64,000 nucleotides of DNA from Amaurobius ferox (lineage: Eukaryota > Arthropoda > Arachnida > Araneae > Amaurobiidae), in contig OX578137.1 of assembly GCA_951213105.1 (NCBI GenBank), forward strand, positions 58,280,236 through 58,344,235. The letters are read 5' to 3'. Within the stretch, counting starts at the first letter, position 1; every line of letters begins with the position of its first letter. This document shows positions 40,500 through 53,645 of this stretch, in pieces. Made by a program: the position numbers and the translations under genes. Below the pieces are notes generated by a model. That model was not told the DNA's origin, ran no database searches, and worked only from the letters and a program-made list of their open reading frames with translations.

Positions 40500-42332
40500 T
40501 TTTTACTTTCCTTATATACATAATGTATAAGGAAAGTATTGTGACGGGGTCGAAAATTCGAATTGAGTTTTCGACGGGAGAGCACGTTTCAAGCATCTCT
40601 GATCACGAAACGAACATTTTTGAAGTGATGTCTGTGTGTGTGTGTGTGTGTGTGTCAGTGAGTCTGTGGAGACGATATCTCACGAACGAATGGACCGATT
40701 CAAATGAAATTTGGTACAAAAATCACAATCCGTAAATACTGGAAGCCTATTGCCTTAAAACTCAATCGAATGTTCAGAACCCCCCTAAATGTTTGAGTGA
40801 AATTTTGAAAAAATCATTATACAATCAAACCCTTTAGTGAAGTTACGCAAATAGACATTTCTTATGTAATTTTTCCTTTGAAAACGATTGACATGAACTT
40901 TAGAACTCTAGCATGAACCGTTCTCGAGATATTGCACATTTTTCAAATAAATTTTTCAAAAAATCCCATAAATTAAAAAAATATTAACTTTTGAGAAACG
41001 TGCTCACTTTTCATATGTAATATCATGCGATAAATTTGGTGACATCATTGTCGTGGATCTAGCTCGTTCCATTCATGAGAAAAGATACTTTGAGTAATAA
41101 TTTTGTATTTAAACGCCAGTAGTCATTTATGTGCTATAAGTTATTTCTCCGTCTATAACGCTTGGTGAGATTTTGTCGACTTATTTGGTGGAATGTCGCC
41201 AACTTGGCGACTTTTTAAATGTTACCAAATTAACGAAAATCTCACCAAATGGATAAAAATGACGCTAAATCAATGAAAATGACGACTAATTGTCGAAAAT
41301 TCAATATCTTGGAAAGAATATAAGTATCTGTGAGACCAGAAATTGTTCTCACATGAGACACTTTTATTTGAGTATTTATGGTGCCCAGAACGGCTAACAA
41401 AGCGGTAGTCTGGCTGGCACCGGGGTTTATGACAACGTGAACTTTAAGGTCAAAAATACTATAAATTTAGGGGTGCCAGACCAGAGGGGCTGAGAGGGGC
41501 CTTGCTAAATGTGAAATGATGCCATTGGATTGAGAAGAACCAATGCGCGCCAAGGGGAAGAAGGGCAGAGCTATCCTCCCCCCCCGCCGAGGGAACCACA
41601 GCTTGGAATGAAAAGAGTTCAGTTGTAGACAACGAGAATAAGGGATGGAGATCAGACATGACGAGAAGATGATCCTATTTTGACTAGAGCACGAGTAGAG
41701 AAAAAATGAAAATCCTAACAGATGTGTAGAGTGTCCCGTAGAGGTTCCAAATTAATGGAGGTAGATCAAATGGCGAGTGCATTAAGAGTACAAGGAGGAG
41801 CCACACACCACAGAGTTATGGCAGTATAAGACTGATGCAAGCCTTTGAGAGATGATAAGCCCAAGACTAAACTGGAAGGTATGTGCTCAGATTATCACAG
41901 GTCCTAGACACTATCGTAAATCTAATAATTCTGGTCGCATATGTCCCCTCGCTAAAATAATGAATGAAAATTGATGTTATTGATAAATTGATGTTGTTAA
42001 TAAATGATATTGTTCAAGTTTAAATAGTCTAATCTTTTTATATCAATTAATAATTCTTTTCAGGACTCACTCAAGAGGTAAAAATAATTGGAGGGTTTAC
42101 TGCGGCACAACATAGCAATGTACAGTAAATGATAATTCCACTATATATGAGAATCAACGGCCATGTCTTTAATGATTAATAATACATTAATGTTAATTAT
42201 AAACTTTAAGTTTCTATTTTATTTCGGTTGCCACAGTATCTACTGTAAGAAAAACCTATTTCTTTTACTGTAAAAGTAGTAAATTCATTGCATTATATAA
42301 GGAAAATCATGTGTTGCCCACATCAGATTTTT
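40500..42332 (+). repeat. Family A copy 3, interrupted by a solo LTR
   Basis: The two halves 40500-41328 and 42241-42332 join into one ~920-base copy once the LTR and one GTATC are set aside. Compare 'aagtatc|tactgtaagaaaaac' with copy 2 'aagtatttactataagaaaaa'. Confidence 0.88.
41329..42235 (+). mobile_element. Solo LTR, 907 bp, with 5-bp duplication GTATC
   Basis: Starts TGTGAGACC and ends TTGCCACA (TG...CA), flanked by GTATC at 41324-41328 and 42236-42240. The insertion interrupts a family A repeat whose uninterrupted copies show the pre-integration sequence. Related sequences at 52034-53645 share 'gaaggtatgtgc' and 'tttcaggactc' blocks, which look like a splice donor and acceptor inside the LTR. 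Confidence 0.88.
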
Positions 42333-42714
42333 TGAAATGTGTATATGGAGTGCAAATTAATGTGTTATAGGCTTAACGTGGTCGTGATAAAAGTTATACT
42401 TGCTATAATCCCTATATTGATAAAATTTTTCAGACGACAATTCATGTAAAATTTCACGAATTTTTTAAAATTTAAATATGTTGTGACAATTAATGCTTTA
42501 CAGGCCGAGTTCTTTGCACGAATTATTGCACGTGTTGAGCAATCTTTACTGATATGCGGAGTGTCCAATGAACCTCTCTAAATGTTAATCTATTTATTAA
42601 ACATTTTATTCGAGTCATAAAATTTTTCTGTATCATTTCCCTTTTGGGAAAAAAATTCGCTCTATTGTACACTAGGATACTATATGCACTACGATTGAAA
42701 GCAAATCTCTTCTT

Positions 42715-42995
42715 TGACAAAACTTTTCTCTTAAAAGCTGGATCGTGATAACATTGACACGAGATAAGGAAAATATTTATCAACTGTTCAATGCCAGAGA
42801 TTCTAGCAGAAACAGAAACTCTCCAGTTGTTGAAGTTTTATCTCGAATAGACGGCCATTTATTCTTTGCGAAGTCTTTTTCTTTGCTGCTTTCCAAATCA
42901 AGTGGATTTTTGTCGTTTTCGAATAAGCGGATGATATTTTCGACATTTTGAAGTGCTATAATGTTGGAAATATGATATTGCAACATTAAGAAACA
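42715..42995 (+). repeat. Old dispersed repeat, family D copy 5
   Basis: Contains 'tggatcgtgataacattgac', 'caactgttcaatgccagaga' and 'gttgaagttttatctcgaat'. It ends with a small palindrome 'actagaatcttctagt' at 42996-43011. Confidence 0.5.
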
Positions 42996-43011
42996 CTAGA
43001 ATCTTCTAGTG

Positions 43012-46010
43012 TTTTCCTTCATAATAGCTTAATAAATATAAAATCTCAAGACATATAAACATATCTAGATATATAGCAATAGTGGCAAATTAATGAATTG
43101 CTTGATTTACTAAGATTATTTGCTAAAACAAAATTTGAAATTTCTTTCCTTATGTTTGGTAACATTCATTTGTTAACAAACTTGTTAATATTCATTCCCC
43201 ATTCCGTTGGGCCTAAGAAATTAAACCTATCTATTTTCAACTGTTGCATTTAGAACATCATGGTTACTTACACCGCACTGAAATTTAATGTTATTAGTAG
43301 GAGGCCAATAATTACTCATGAGTTTGTTTAATACATTTATTAACATTTAAATTTTACAATTTAACACATTTATCGTTAGTTACTCTGAGCTTTAGGGGAT
43401 ATATATATATATATGATACCAGCCTACTAGTTACTATTAAATTTTGTTCATGACCTAATTTTCTTAATACCTTATTGCAACAAATTAATAAGTAGGTGCA
43501 TTACCCAACGTCGTTATCATTACTTTCATTCTTGCATATTGTTGAGGGACCATTTACTGTTCTAATCCTTCGAATCGATGCTGTTCCAATGGCCAGGCCA
43601 CGTCTAATTTTTAGTTTCTTTGAGTTTATATTCTCTGCCTTTATTTTTTTTTTATTTTTGTGTCTCAATTTCCCTATTTTTTTATTTTTCTGTTTTGTTT
43701 CTTTTTCGTACCACTACATAGCGCCACTATATTGAAATGTCGTTTAGTCATTTCAGTCTAACCGACATAACATTGCGCTTATTTAGATGTTTAAGTGTGA
43801 CCGCCGAGATACTCAAGGTCACACAGATCAGAGGGACATCATGCAGATTAGGGTGAACGGAAACAAAGTAATTCTGGTCTATAACTAACATTAAAGAAAT
43901 CCCTATCAATCTAAACATAGTGCAAAAATCTATAAAATAGTTTGTTTTCAAACGGATTTACGAATCTTTCTTTACGAGAAAGGAAGAATATGACATTTGA
44001 GTTAATCTCGTTTAAATAGCAGGCTTGTCTTACTAATGAATTGAAATCATTTGGTAGTGTTATTATATGGTAGTTTAATACCCTTTACAACCTTAAAGTA
44101 ACCATCAACGTTCCTGAAATTCTCCTGTTTCTACGTAGGAAATAATGCTATCATAATCTTAAATTTCATATAATTCAAATTTTAATTATGTAAATTACTA
44201 AAAATTATACGTAGTTATAGTTTTTCACATAATGTATTTACGCATAAATTTCCATAGTAGTAGCAATATTCGTCTTTGAATCATCTTGTTCAAATGCCAC
44301 GAACATGTTCCCAAACTAGTTCTAAATGAGTTCAAAATGTTTTTAAAATATGTTTTTCTGTCCAAATCTTTAATTAAATAATTTCGGGAAATGAATATTT
44401 TCTATGTACAATATTATGAGAAAATTAAAAGTTATTATTGATTGATTTTTACTATTTTCTTCACATATCAGATGTGTAGGTAGTTTGAAGCACTAAATAT
44501 CTTATTTTTCTAACTTCTTCAAATATTAATTTATTAATATAGAGCAACACATTTCAAGTGTTAAAATTTGCTTTTTCAAAACTCAAAAGAAAAATAGAGA
44601 AGTTGAACAACATGTGTCATACGAAACATCTTTATAAAGTGCATTTAAAAGAACTTTATAATTAAAGCTTATATAAAGAGCCCAATTTTATAATAAAAGA
44701 ACATAAAATATGTAATAATTGGTGTGTTTCAATGGATTTCTTAACAAATCTAGAGCACCATTTCTTTTTGCATGCTTTGAAAAAATAACTTACAAAACTT
44801 ACAATAACTTACAATGACTTACAATAACTCACAATGATTTACAAAACTTAAGAAAGTAGGCATATGTTGTAACGGTGGAAACGTTACGCTTACACACACA
44901 AACGGTCTCAAAGCGAAAGTGTCAAGGCCACGTACATGCTTCAGATTCACTTCGCCGCAGATTATTGGACGAGGAATTTTTACATTTACATGATTTGAAA
45001 GAACATTTAAAACAGAAATATATACTTTCGCAGATTGCAACACCACAATGTCAGTTAGCATATGTCAGGCTATTTTCTTCAAGAAGTTTTGTAAGTTATT
45101 TTCTTTCAAAGAGCAGTTTTATTTTTTGTAAGTTTTATATTTCGCAGTTTCATGTTTGTTCCTTTTTTATGTTGCCTTTATATTTCGGCGTCTTGTTGCT
45201 GCAATAAGGTTCTAACTTCCCATGTGTGAAGTTTTCGGTGACATCTTTGTTTCTATTATTTTCTGACATATGAGATCGATAGGATGTCGGTTGTTTACCT
45301 TCAGAATTATTTTTATATATAAATGTACGTTTTTGTACTTTGTAAATTATTGTTTTTTATTTTTTCTTGTAACAATATTTGCTAACATGTAAAATATTAT
45401 GAAAGTTACTACAGAGTGTAATGGGATAAGTTTTAATATAAATTGCAATAAATTAAAAAATGTATAAGTGCTTCACAAACTTTTTAGACATATGACCGAA
45501 TTTTAGAATAAGCAGTTTTTTTCCCAACTTAGCTTTAATGACCTATAAATGAGTTAAAAAAACACAAATTATTTGTATTATTGAATATCATTCACCAAAT
45601 GCAAACAAATCTGATTTATTTCTTAATGTATAGGTTTCCGAAAATGCCACTGGCATTATTCATATACGCTCCTAAATAGCTCCGCAACATTTTGCATGAT
45701 TATAGGGTGGCTGCGCATTTAGCAATCGATTAAGTATGACTGGTATTTATTGCCTTCAGTATACGCTTTTTGCTCTTTCCCATTTTCGATTCCAACACAT
45801 TAGACAATTCTCTACAATTCTGGCTTTTTTCGTCTATCTCTCTGTGTTGGCGAGATCTTTATAGTAACTTTCTAAATTTCTCGATAGCGGAACCGCAATA
45901 ACGTTTAATTGATCGGGTATGGTATTTTTATTATAGATAGACTTGACGTGTACACTCATGCACTTTACATTATAAAGTTATTTGGGTGATTAAGGGCTTT
46001 CCTAGGAACC
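43012..46010. other. Unassigned AT-rich DNA
   Basis: Short (TA)n at 43399-43413, and a tandem 'acttacaat' repeat at 44790-44850. Overlapping opposite frames at 44819-45207 contain a charged stretch ('RRRLLDEEFLHLHDLKEHL') but no domain I know. Nothing is called as a gene. Confidence 0.35.
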
Positions 46011-46016
46011 CAGTAT

Positions 46017-46830
46017 ACAGAATGATTCGAAACTCTCTGTAAAAACTTTAATAGGAGATAGGGAACACTGAAATAAACATTTTCTTTTATAGAATTATGA
46101 AAACGTCACTCTTTAACGCTAGAGGGCACTGTTAAGAGGCGCGGTAGTCGGCTATGTTTTTCCATTATCATTCCTAACACGGACTTCATATGTATAAGAT
46201 GTTACATTACATGGCCGACATCTGTCTAGCGTGTGAAGCTGCCAATAGAAAGAGAAGAGCTGCTATAAAACTATCAGCACGTTTTATAGCAGCTCTGCAG
46301 TTTCGATTAGAATCCCATACTCTAGGTGCATGTCAGCTAGACCGGCCGACCTACCTGAAAGTGTAAGGTATCTGATTCGATGGCCAGGAGATATCCACTT
46401 AAGTTCGGAAGAAATTAGGTGGGGAGACTACGGGGTTATGCCATCCTTCTCCCAACACTTCGCGTCTCGAATGGACTTTTGGATATACTAATTTATAGTA
46501 CCTTTGCTCCGCATTGACAAGGGAACAGTTTTAGGCTTCGTCGAAGATCTAACATGGATCATCTACGTACGACCCTCTCACCACAATTACTGATTTGTTC
46601 CGCCCAGATGCATAACAGCTATCTCAAAATTTTCGAAATGCTTCATTTTGTACATACGAAGTTTGCGTTATGAATGACGAAGAAAAATAGCTAATTCACA
46701 CTTTGCCCTATAGCGCCCTCTAGCAGCAAAGGGTGATGTCTGCAGACATACATTCATTAATAAAAAATGTTTGTTTTATTGTTACATATCACCCATTAAA
46801 ATTCATACAGAGAATTCTGGATTACCTTCT
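46017..46830. mobile_element. TIR DNA element without transposase (~0.8 kb)
   Basis: The ends are imperfect inverted copies: left 'cgaaactctctgtaaaaact...aacattttct', right the complement of 'agaattctctgtatgaattt...aaacattttt', with 'gctagagggc' in both arms. The interior is GC-richer and non-coding. A truncated relative lies at 24480-24707. Confidence 0.65.
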
Positions 46831-46949
46831 ATATGTAATTGCATCTTTATATGCCGAAGGATTTCGCGATTCACAGTTTGGAAAACGCTGATTTATTCTT
46901 TCGTAAGAAGCTTCTAATTTATTGTAATTAAATATAACAACTCTATTGA

Positions 46950-46980
46950 ATATATATATATATATATATATAATATAATA
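46950..46980. repeat. (TA)n microsatellite
   Basis: Short TA run. Confidence 0.9.
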
Positions 46981-47619
46981 TGCATTTACAATAACACCTT
47001 TATTTCTTTACAAAATTCAAAGCCGAGATTGCGAAAGTATAACACGACAACAAACATCGTTATAATTAAAATGTAATACGAACAATTAAACGTCAAGTCC
47101 GTTTTTATATGCTACATGACGTGGTCCAAGAACATCATTTTCATGCTTCAAGAAACCGCTATTTTTCGTTCTGTTCTTACATACTTTGGCGGTTTGTTGG
47201 TAAAACATGAAGCTTATAATTTCTTATGCGTGAAATTATCTGTAACATCTTTATTTCTATTCTGACATCGAACATGTATATGCTATTCTCGATATGTACG
47301 AAATTTCTTCAGAATTTTTGCATTTAAAGGGTATCTTGTATTTTGTGATGTGACGTGTCAGTAATAACGGCTTATAACAGTTCTAAACATTAATAATACA
47401 GGTAATAAAGGCGAATTAAGTGTATAGTGCAATAACGTAAAAGTATAATTATGAATAACAGAATAAAGTAAAAAGTATAATTATGAATAATAAAAGAATA
47501 ATTATGAGTAACAAGAATAGTAGCTGTTGTTTTGTGAAATTACTTTCTTCAATATTTTGAGAATAAATCAGTTATTTTGTCAAATTAGTGAAGCATTTAA
47601 GTGCTGTTTGACTGTATAT

Positions 47620-47729
47620 TATTCCTGTTTACGTTGTGTTTGTGAATACACTTGTTAGTTATCCAGAAATTTGGACTCATTCTTGTATCCTGCGTGCACA
47701 CCCACGATTCCAGAGGATACGTTGTAACA
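47620..47729 (+). repeat. LTR end fragment related to 30616-31201
   Basis: 'tatccagaaatttggactc', 'attcttgtatcctg' and 'gtaaca' align with the 3' end of the 30.6-kb LTR candidate. Confidence 0.45.
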
Positions 47730-48055
47730 ATATAAAAAACTCCTGGGTACAAATCAGTATGCGCCTTATGGTTAAAAGCCCCTTTAGTAAGCTCCTTTCT
47801 GTTTAAAATAATTTTACCAATTTTTATTCCAATCGTTGAATTTGTTCGAAAGATATCCTGCATAAACACAAATTGAAAACATCATTGATTCGTAATTAGG
47901 GGTGATCAAAAGGGATAATTCCTTATCAAAAGGGATAGTTCAAAGTTCGAGAGACAAATATTTGAGGTTAGGAAATAAAATATTAACTGACATAATTAAA
48001 ATTTAAAAAAATTAAAGGATAATTAAGTTATTGAAAAATTTTAAATTTAAAATAA

Positions 48056-48796
48056 AATCACAAAAATATGAAAATAAAATCACAAAAATTTCATAATATT
48101 GATATAGATGATCTGTATAGAACTATTTTAGGAATTTTTGAAAAATATAATATCAACCTAAAATTTTCAAATTTTCTTCTTAAAAAATTACTTAATTTCA
48201 CTCTCTACGAGAATTATATTCAACATGGTGGTACATTTTTTAAGCACCAGTTTGGTATCCCTCAAGGGCTAGGTGTGTGCCTCATCATTTTTAGCTAATC
48301 TGTATTTATTCTTCTATGAAAAGAACTTTAATCCAAGCTTGCATGTTTAGATATTTAGATGAGATGTTATGTGTATCCCTTAAAAATATCCCTATGGTAT
48401 TTAACTTTTATCCTAATAATTTATAATTAAATGCAAATAATAATGACTCTAATGGTGCGAACTTTTTAGATTTAAATTTAGAATAAAAAAATTGTAATAT
48501 GGCTAAAAACTTCTATGATAAAAGACAAGATTTTAAATTTAATACATCAAAAAATTCAACATTTTGACTCTTGTTTGCATATATCAGTTTTTAGAAATAT
48601 TATAACAAACCAGGTTCTTAGAATCAATAAAATGTGTGATGAAAATTATAAATTAGGACATTTTATGGAATTATTGAGTACAGCGATTAATAATGCATAT
48701 CCTCTCAAATTCGTTATTAAAATTATCAACTTAGTGTATCAACTTCCATTCGATACATCCAAGACAACTTTCTCAATTATAGTGGCTAAATAAAAA
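48056..48796 (+). pseudogene. Penelope-like reverse transcriptase relic
   Basis: Fragments in shifting frames: 'YIQHGGTFFKHQFGIPQGLG' (frame of 48068), then after a frameshift near 48270 'SSFLANLYLFFYEKNF', later 'NFLDLNLE', 'YDKRQDFKF' and a C-terminal segment 48515-48793. The GIPQG...LANLYLF.YE and YDKR.DF pattern is that of Penelope-like elements of the Naiad/Coprina-type group as I know them. There are several stops and frameshifts. The N-terminal half, the catalytic YLDD (reads YLDE) and any GIY-YIG domain are missing or damaged. Confidence 0.7.
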
Positions 48797-49479
48797 ATTA
48801 TAATTTTTTATTAATTATATAAATAAATAAAAGTGAAAGATAATAAAATAAGCTAAAAAAATTAGAAAAATCAAAAACATCGGAAAATAAGATACATTAA
48901 TATTAATGTTTTCAATTTTATTTTCGCTAAAAAATTGTAACTTTAGCTAAATTGAAACTACGATTTGAGCGCCCTTATAATGGTGTATAATGGCATTCTC
49001 GCTTATCCATTTCTTCTATGAATCACTTGTTTAGTAAAAATTTTTATCTTTGCTTCATGTTCATATTCTGTTTTGCTTATACGGGTAATAGTCCTGTCTC
49101 CTGCTCTGACTGACTGGATGGATCTGGGAGTGTAGCTGTGAACGTTCGCACTGCCTTCTAGCTTGTATTTCGTCATGTTTATTCTGGTGCTTCTAGATAT
49201 TTATTATGCTGTTGAGGTTGGTCGCATATGCACGTGGTGAAAGAAAAAGGGTTCCTGCCACATGGTAATACAAATTTTCCTAATGTTTCTTATCTTCATT
49301 TTTTCGTCTTTTGGTGCCTGTAGTCTGAGTTTGGACATTTATAGTAATATACTTTTGTCCAATCTGAAACAGGCATTTGTTTGGGTTAATTAGAATTAAA
49401 TACTCAGATCTGACGATGAATTTAATTCTTTTTAATCTTCGAATTTGGGCCGGAGCTGATCTTTTCTATTATCGGCATT

Positions 49480-49505
49480 TTATATATATATATATATATA
49501 TATAA
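49480..49505. repeat. (TA)n microsatellite
   Basis: Short TA run. Confidence 0.85.
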
Positions 49506-49555
49506 TTTAAGAATTTTAATTGCTACTAATATAATCAAATACTTGTAGACGTGTT

Positions 49556-49970
49556 ATTTTTTCTATGACGTCATTTGAATTAATTTCAGTTGTTTTCGAT
49601 GAAGTTTTCAAATATAATAAATTATCGTAGTATTATGATAATTCTAAAACTATTACCGAGGAATGTATAACATTTTAGAGATGTTTAAACCAGGCAATTT
49701 ATATTTCAATGCCGTCATTTGAATGAAGTTCATTTTTTTTCGATGAAGATTTAAGTTTTCAAATATAATAAATTAATGCAGTATTGTGATAAGTTTCGAA
49801 ATATTACCGAGGAATGTATTGCATCTTAGACTTGTTTAAATAAAATTGAATTGAAGTTGGAAAGTGTATCATAATCAATGCTTTAAGCATGATTGATCTT
49901 TCTTGTTTTTTATTATAGCAATTATCGTGCTGATGGACATACATTTTTCAACTATGTTGTAAAGGAAGGC
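49556..49970 (+). repeat. Dispersed repeat, family B fragment
   Basis: Two ~160-bp internal units ('gacgtcatttgaattaat...taataaattatcgtagtatt...cattttagagatg') followed by 'tcaatgctttaagcatgatt' and a right end 'ttcaactatgttgtaaagg' that is the complement of the family's left end near 54825. Confidence 0.7.
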
Positions 49971-52033
49971 ACAATTAACCTAGAAGGCACAATTAACCTT
50001 CCATAGACCTAGAATTATGCAGACGATATTTTTTTCCGCAAATTTATTTGAGGAAAATGATATGATGTTGTTAAGCAACAGAATTAAATGTAATGAGATT
50101 ATCCGTGATATAGTAGACGATATTTATTAAATCTTTTATAATTTAAATAATTATGAAATCATATGAAATACATTTTATCGGAATTACATTTCTCACTGGA
50201 TTACATCCATTATGGCGTTTTGGGCTGAAATGTTACGAAGCTAATTGATATTTTCAATTTCTTAAATTATATGCTTTATTTTGGTAAATATTTCTCAAAC
50301 TCATATATTGTGTTTGACCCATTGTTGTAACAGAATAAAAATAGTACGTGTTTCGTACGTATACTTCCAAATATGTACTTGTACTTCCAAAAGTATTTCG
50401 TGCTTTCATTTTAGACATATGTTGATCCAATTTCATAGCGATTTCATTTTGGTGTATATTGATCTAACTTTATAATTTTTTGTAAATTTGTTTACAAACG
50501 TGACCTGGATGTTTTATTCTTCAGTTCCGCGTGTGAAGATAAATTTGTATAGCTAGAGCACAGATTCTTATACCTTTTTAAAGGAGAACTATGTTAAATG
50601 TTTTAATATAATGTTTTGAACAGTAATGTCATTTAGAATACTATAAGAATTTGCACATATATGTGAATTTAAGTTTCTTTATATAATCCGTACGTAGAAC
50701 AGGTATACTGCTGCTAGATTTATATATGCTTCGGCAAATAAAAAATTCGAAAGAACTGTGTGTGAAATTTTTTGGGAAAAGTTGATATTACATCTCCTAT
50801 TTTTACGCTTAAAATCATATTATCTACAAATCTCCTTCAAGGATGTTTTCGTTCTTTATAAAATGTTGGATCAAGTTCTGTGTTGCATGCAAATACATGT
50901 TTATAAACAGTGAAGAATTCCATTATAAAGATTTTTGCTTACAATAGCTTATTTCCATTCAGATAGAGAGTAAACTTCCTTCTGAATATTTAGACATTCA
51001 CTGTTTGAAATTCAATTGAATGAAATTCAATTGAAAGCTGATACAAAATAACATACGGCTGCATAAAATGCAATTTCGGTGAAATATTTGAGTAGAAAAT
51101 CGGGAATGCATTTCTTTACGTGTTTTGATGTTGAAAAATGGTCCATGTAATGACAAAATAAGACTCCGAAAGAAAATTTTTAATAAAATATTTTATGTAA
51201 AATATAAAATATGTTTGCAGCCATTCAGTGAATTGAAATAAGACTAAATCTGGTGAAATGAACACAGCCGGAATTTAATAAATAAATGATGGTGAAAAAT
51301 AGATGTTAATTTAAAATCACAGACCATTAGAATTTTATTATAGGGGAAACCAGAGTAACTTAATTTAAAGCCACGGACCACTAAAATTTTGTTATAGAGG
51401 AAACTAGGATAAAACGAGATACGATACGTGTGAACCAATTTTTAATTGACACCAAACCTTCCACCTCTCTTCTTCTATTATACTAAACAAGAACGAATTG
51501 TGTACTAAAAAAGCGTCCGCCACTTAAATATTACAGATATAGACACCACCACTCAATTTCCAAAGGGCCTGTTTTGAAAAAAAAAAGTACTGTACGTTTT
51601 TCATATGCAACCATTCCAATTATACGTAGAGACGCATGCGCAACGAGGGAGTTATGCGCCCTAAATAAGTTCTTTTAATAGGCCCTTAAATAAGCTACTT
51701 TGATAAGCGCTAAATAAGCGTTCAATAGTTTGCCGTTAAAACTTGAAGTCGCAAGATAGAAAAAGTTCCTTTCCTAGGAGTAAAATTCAAAAAAATTATT
51801 AGTTAAAAATAGATCAAAATATTTTTCCAAAAGTGGAAACCTGATAAATTAGGATAAACTAATTTTGTAGAGCCTTCAGAATAAATGAGTTGCAGTGACA
51901 AACGACTGCGAGGTACATGTTGTTTTTATTACTGCAGAATATATTTCATCCTTCAAAGTGTCTGTCTAGTTTAACTTATTAATGAGTGTCAGATTACATT
52001 CTATGGATGAACGTTAAAGCCTAAGATTATATC
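49971..52033. other. Unassigned AT-rich DNA
   Basis: No ORF with recognisable content and no clear repeat boundary. Two short similar blocks near 51310 and 51365 ('atttaaaatcacagaccatt'/'atttaaagccacggaccac') form a small local duplication. Confidence 0.35.
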
Positions 52034-53039
52034 TGTGAGACCAGATTTGAAACAAGTTTTAGCGAAGACAGTTTTATGTTTGTATTTATGATGTCTGTAA
52101 TATCAAACAATGCATCAGACCAGAAGACGTCAGTTTTATTTCACCCTGATCCCGAGAGGTCAAATAGGCCATAAACATAGGGTATAAAGTGAAGACACGA
52201 GATAGGTTAAAACCATTAACCAATTATGGATGATGTCTGGTCGCATAGCTCTGAGATCGACCAATGGGAGCTTAATAGGCGTCGAAAACCCAGACCACCA
52301 GATTCGCCCTAGGGCACGAGCGGCAATTTGAGTGGCCAAGAACAGCTGCTGAATAGGCATGCCAGACCTCAGGCAAAAGAGGCAGTAACCGAATATTTCT
52401 AGAGATGATATACACGACTTCTACACGAGATTAAAGAGCGAGATAGAGATAATTCAACAGAAATGTCCTGATATAGAGTTGTTCCAAAAGAATTTCCAAG
52501 AAATGTTCGGCAGTACGATATGATCGATGAGTACGAGTGGGAGTACTACACCGCGAGTTAGTTCCAGTACAATATGATCGACTTAAGTACGAGCTGTGTG
52601 ACAAAGACTAAAGACAACCAGTTGGTATGTGCGAGTCAAGTATTATAGAAGGTCATAAATGCAATTTAGGCATTTTTAATTTGTCTGGTCTCACATATGC
52701 AATCTCCTCCGCAAATAGTAATATGATAATTGTTGTAATAAATTTAATAATTAATCAAATGTTCTTAATAAATGATTTTATTTTAAAGTTAAATTGTTGT
52801 AATGAATTTTATAATTAATCAAATGTTTTTAATAAATATTTTATTTTGAAATTGGTGCAATTAATTGTGACAGTATGTTAATGTATTTTATTCCAGGAAC
52901 TCGCACTGAAGATGAATAAGGTGGGTTTAAGTGACACACAACGCAATGTGTTTTAATGAGTTTCACGATACACGATTACGACCATGATTAAGAGTTTAAT
53001 TTAATTATATGCTTTGCATATAAGTTTTGTGCACCACAC
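52034..53039 (+). mobile_element. LTR-like copy related to the 41-kb solo LTR
   Basis: Starts TGTGAGACCAGA and ends near 'gcaccaca'. It shares 'ggtatgtgcgagtc', 'ttccaggaactcgcactgaa' and 'cacacaacgcaatg' with its neighbour at 53040-53645 and more distantly with 41329-42235. No clean 5-bp duplication was found. Confidence 0.6.
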
Positions 53040-53645
53040 TTTAGAAAGGAGAAATTCAGCAGAATGCTATGACGATTCCGTAAGAGTGTGTTCCATAGAG
53101 ATTCCACAAATAGTCTACAAAAAAGTCCTGATATAGACTTCATCGAAATGAGCAGATGCAGTACGAGTAGGAGCATAATACCTAGAGTTAGTGCCAGTAC
53201 GATATACACTGATGCAAGAGTTGTGGTCAATGACCAAAGACGAAATTGAAGGTATGTGCCCATTAATTATTGTAGCAGGTTATGGAACATCTTGATAATG
53301 ATAATTTAACTGGTCTCACATTTCCGATCTCACACGTCCAATCTCACATGTTCTATCTCCTCCGCAATAATATGATAAGTATTGAAATCAAATTAATAAT
53401 TAAGCAAATGCTGTTAATAAATAATATTGTTTTTAAAGTTAAAAAATGGTGCAATTAATTGAGTAGCTTTATGTTAATAAATATTCTATTTCAGGACTCG
53501 CACTGAAGATAAATATGGGTTTAAGCGGCACACAAGGCAATGCGTTTTAAGGTTTCACTCTTTACTATATTCGGCCATGTTAATTATAAGTAATTTAATA
53601 AATATAAAATCCAGTAATAAGTTTCCTTTTTTGTGCACCATACAT
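53040..53645 (+). repeat. 5'-shortened second LTR-like copy in tandem
   Basis: Repeats the 3' ~600 bases of the preceding copy: 'gtcctgatatagac', 'gaaggtatgtgcc', 'ttcaggactcgcactgaaga' and a final 'ttttttgtgcacca'. The tandem arrangement suggests unequal recombination. Confidence 0.6.

Noticed and set aside
44819..45207. Overlapping opposite-strand ORFs with a charged stretch
   Set aside because: No recognisable domain, no splice or promoter context, and AT-rich DNA gives such frames by chance.
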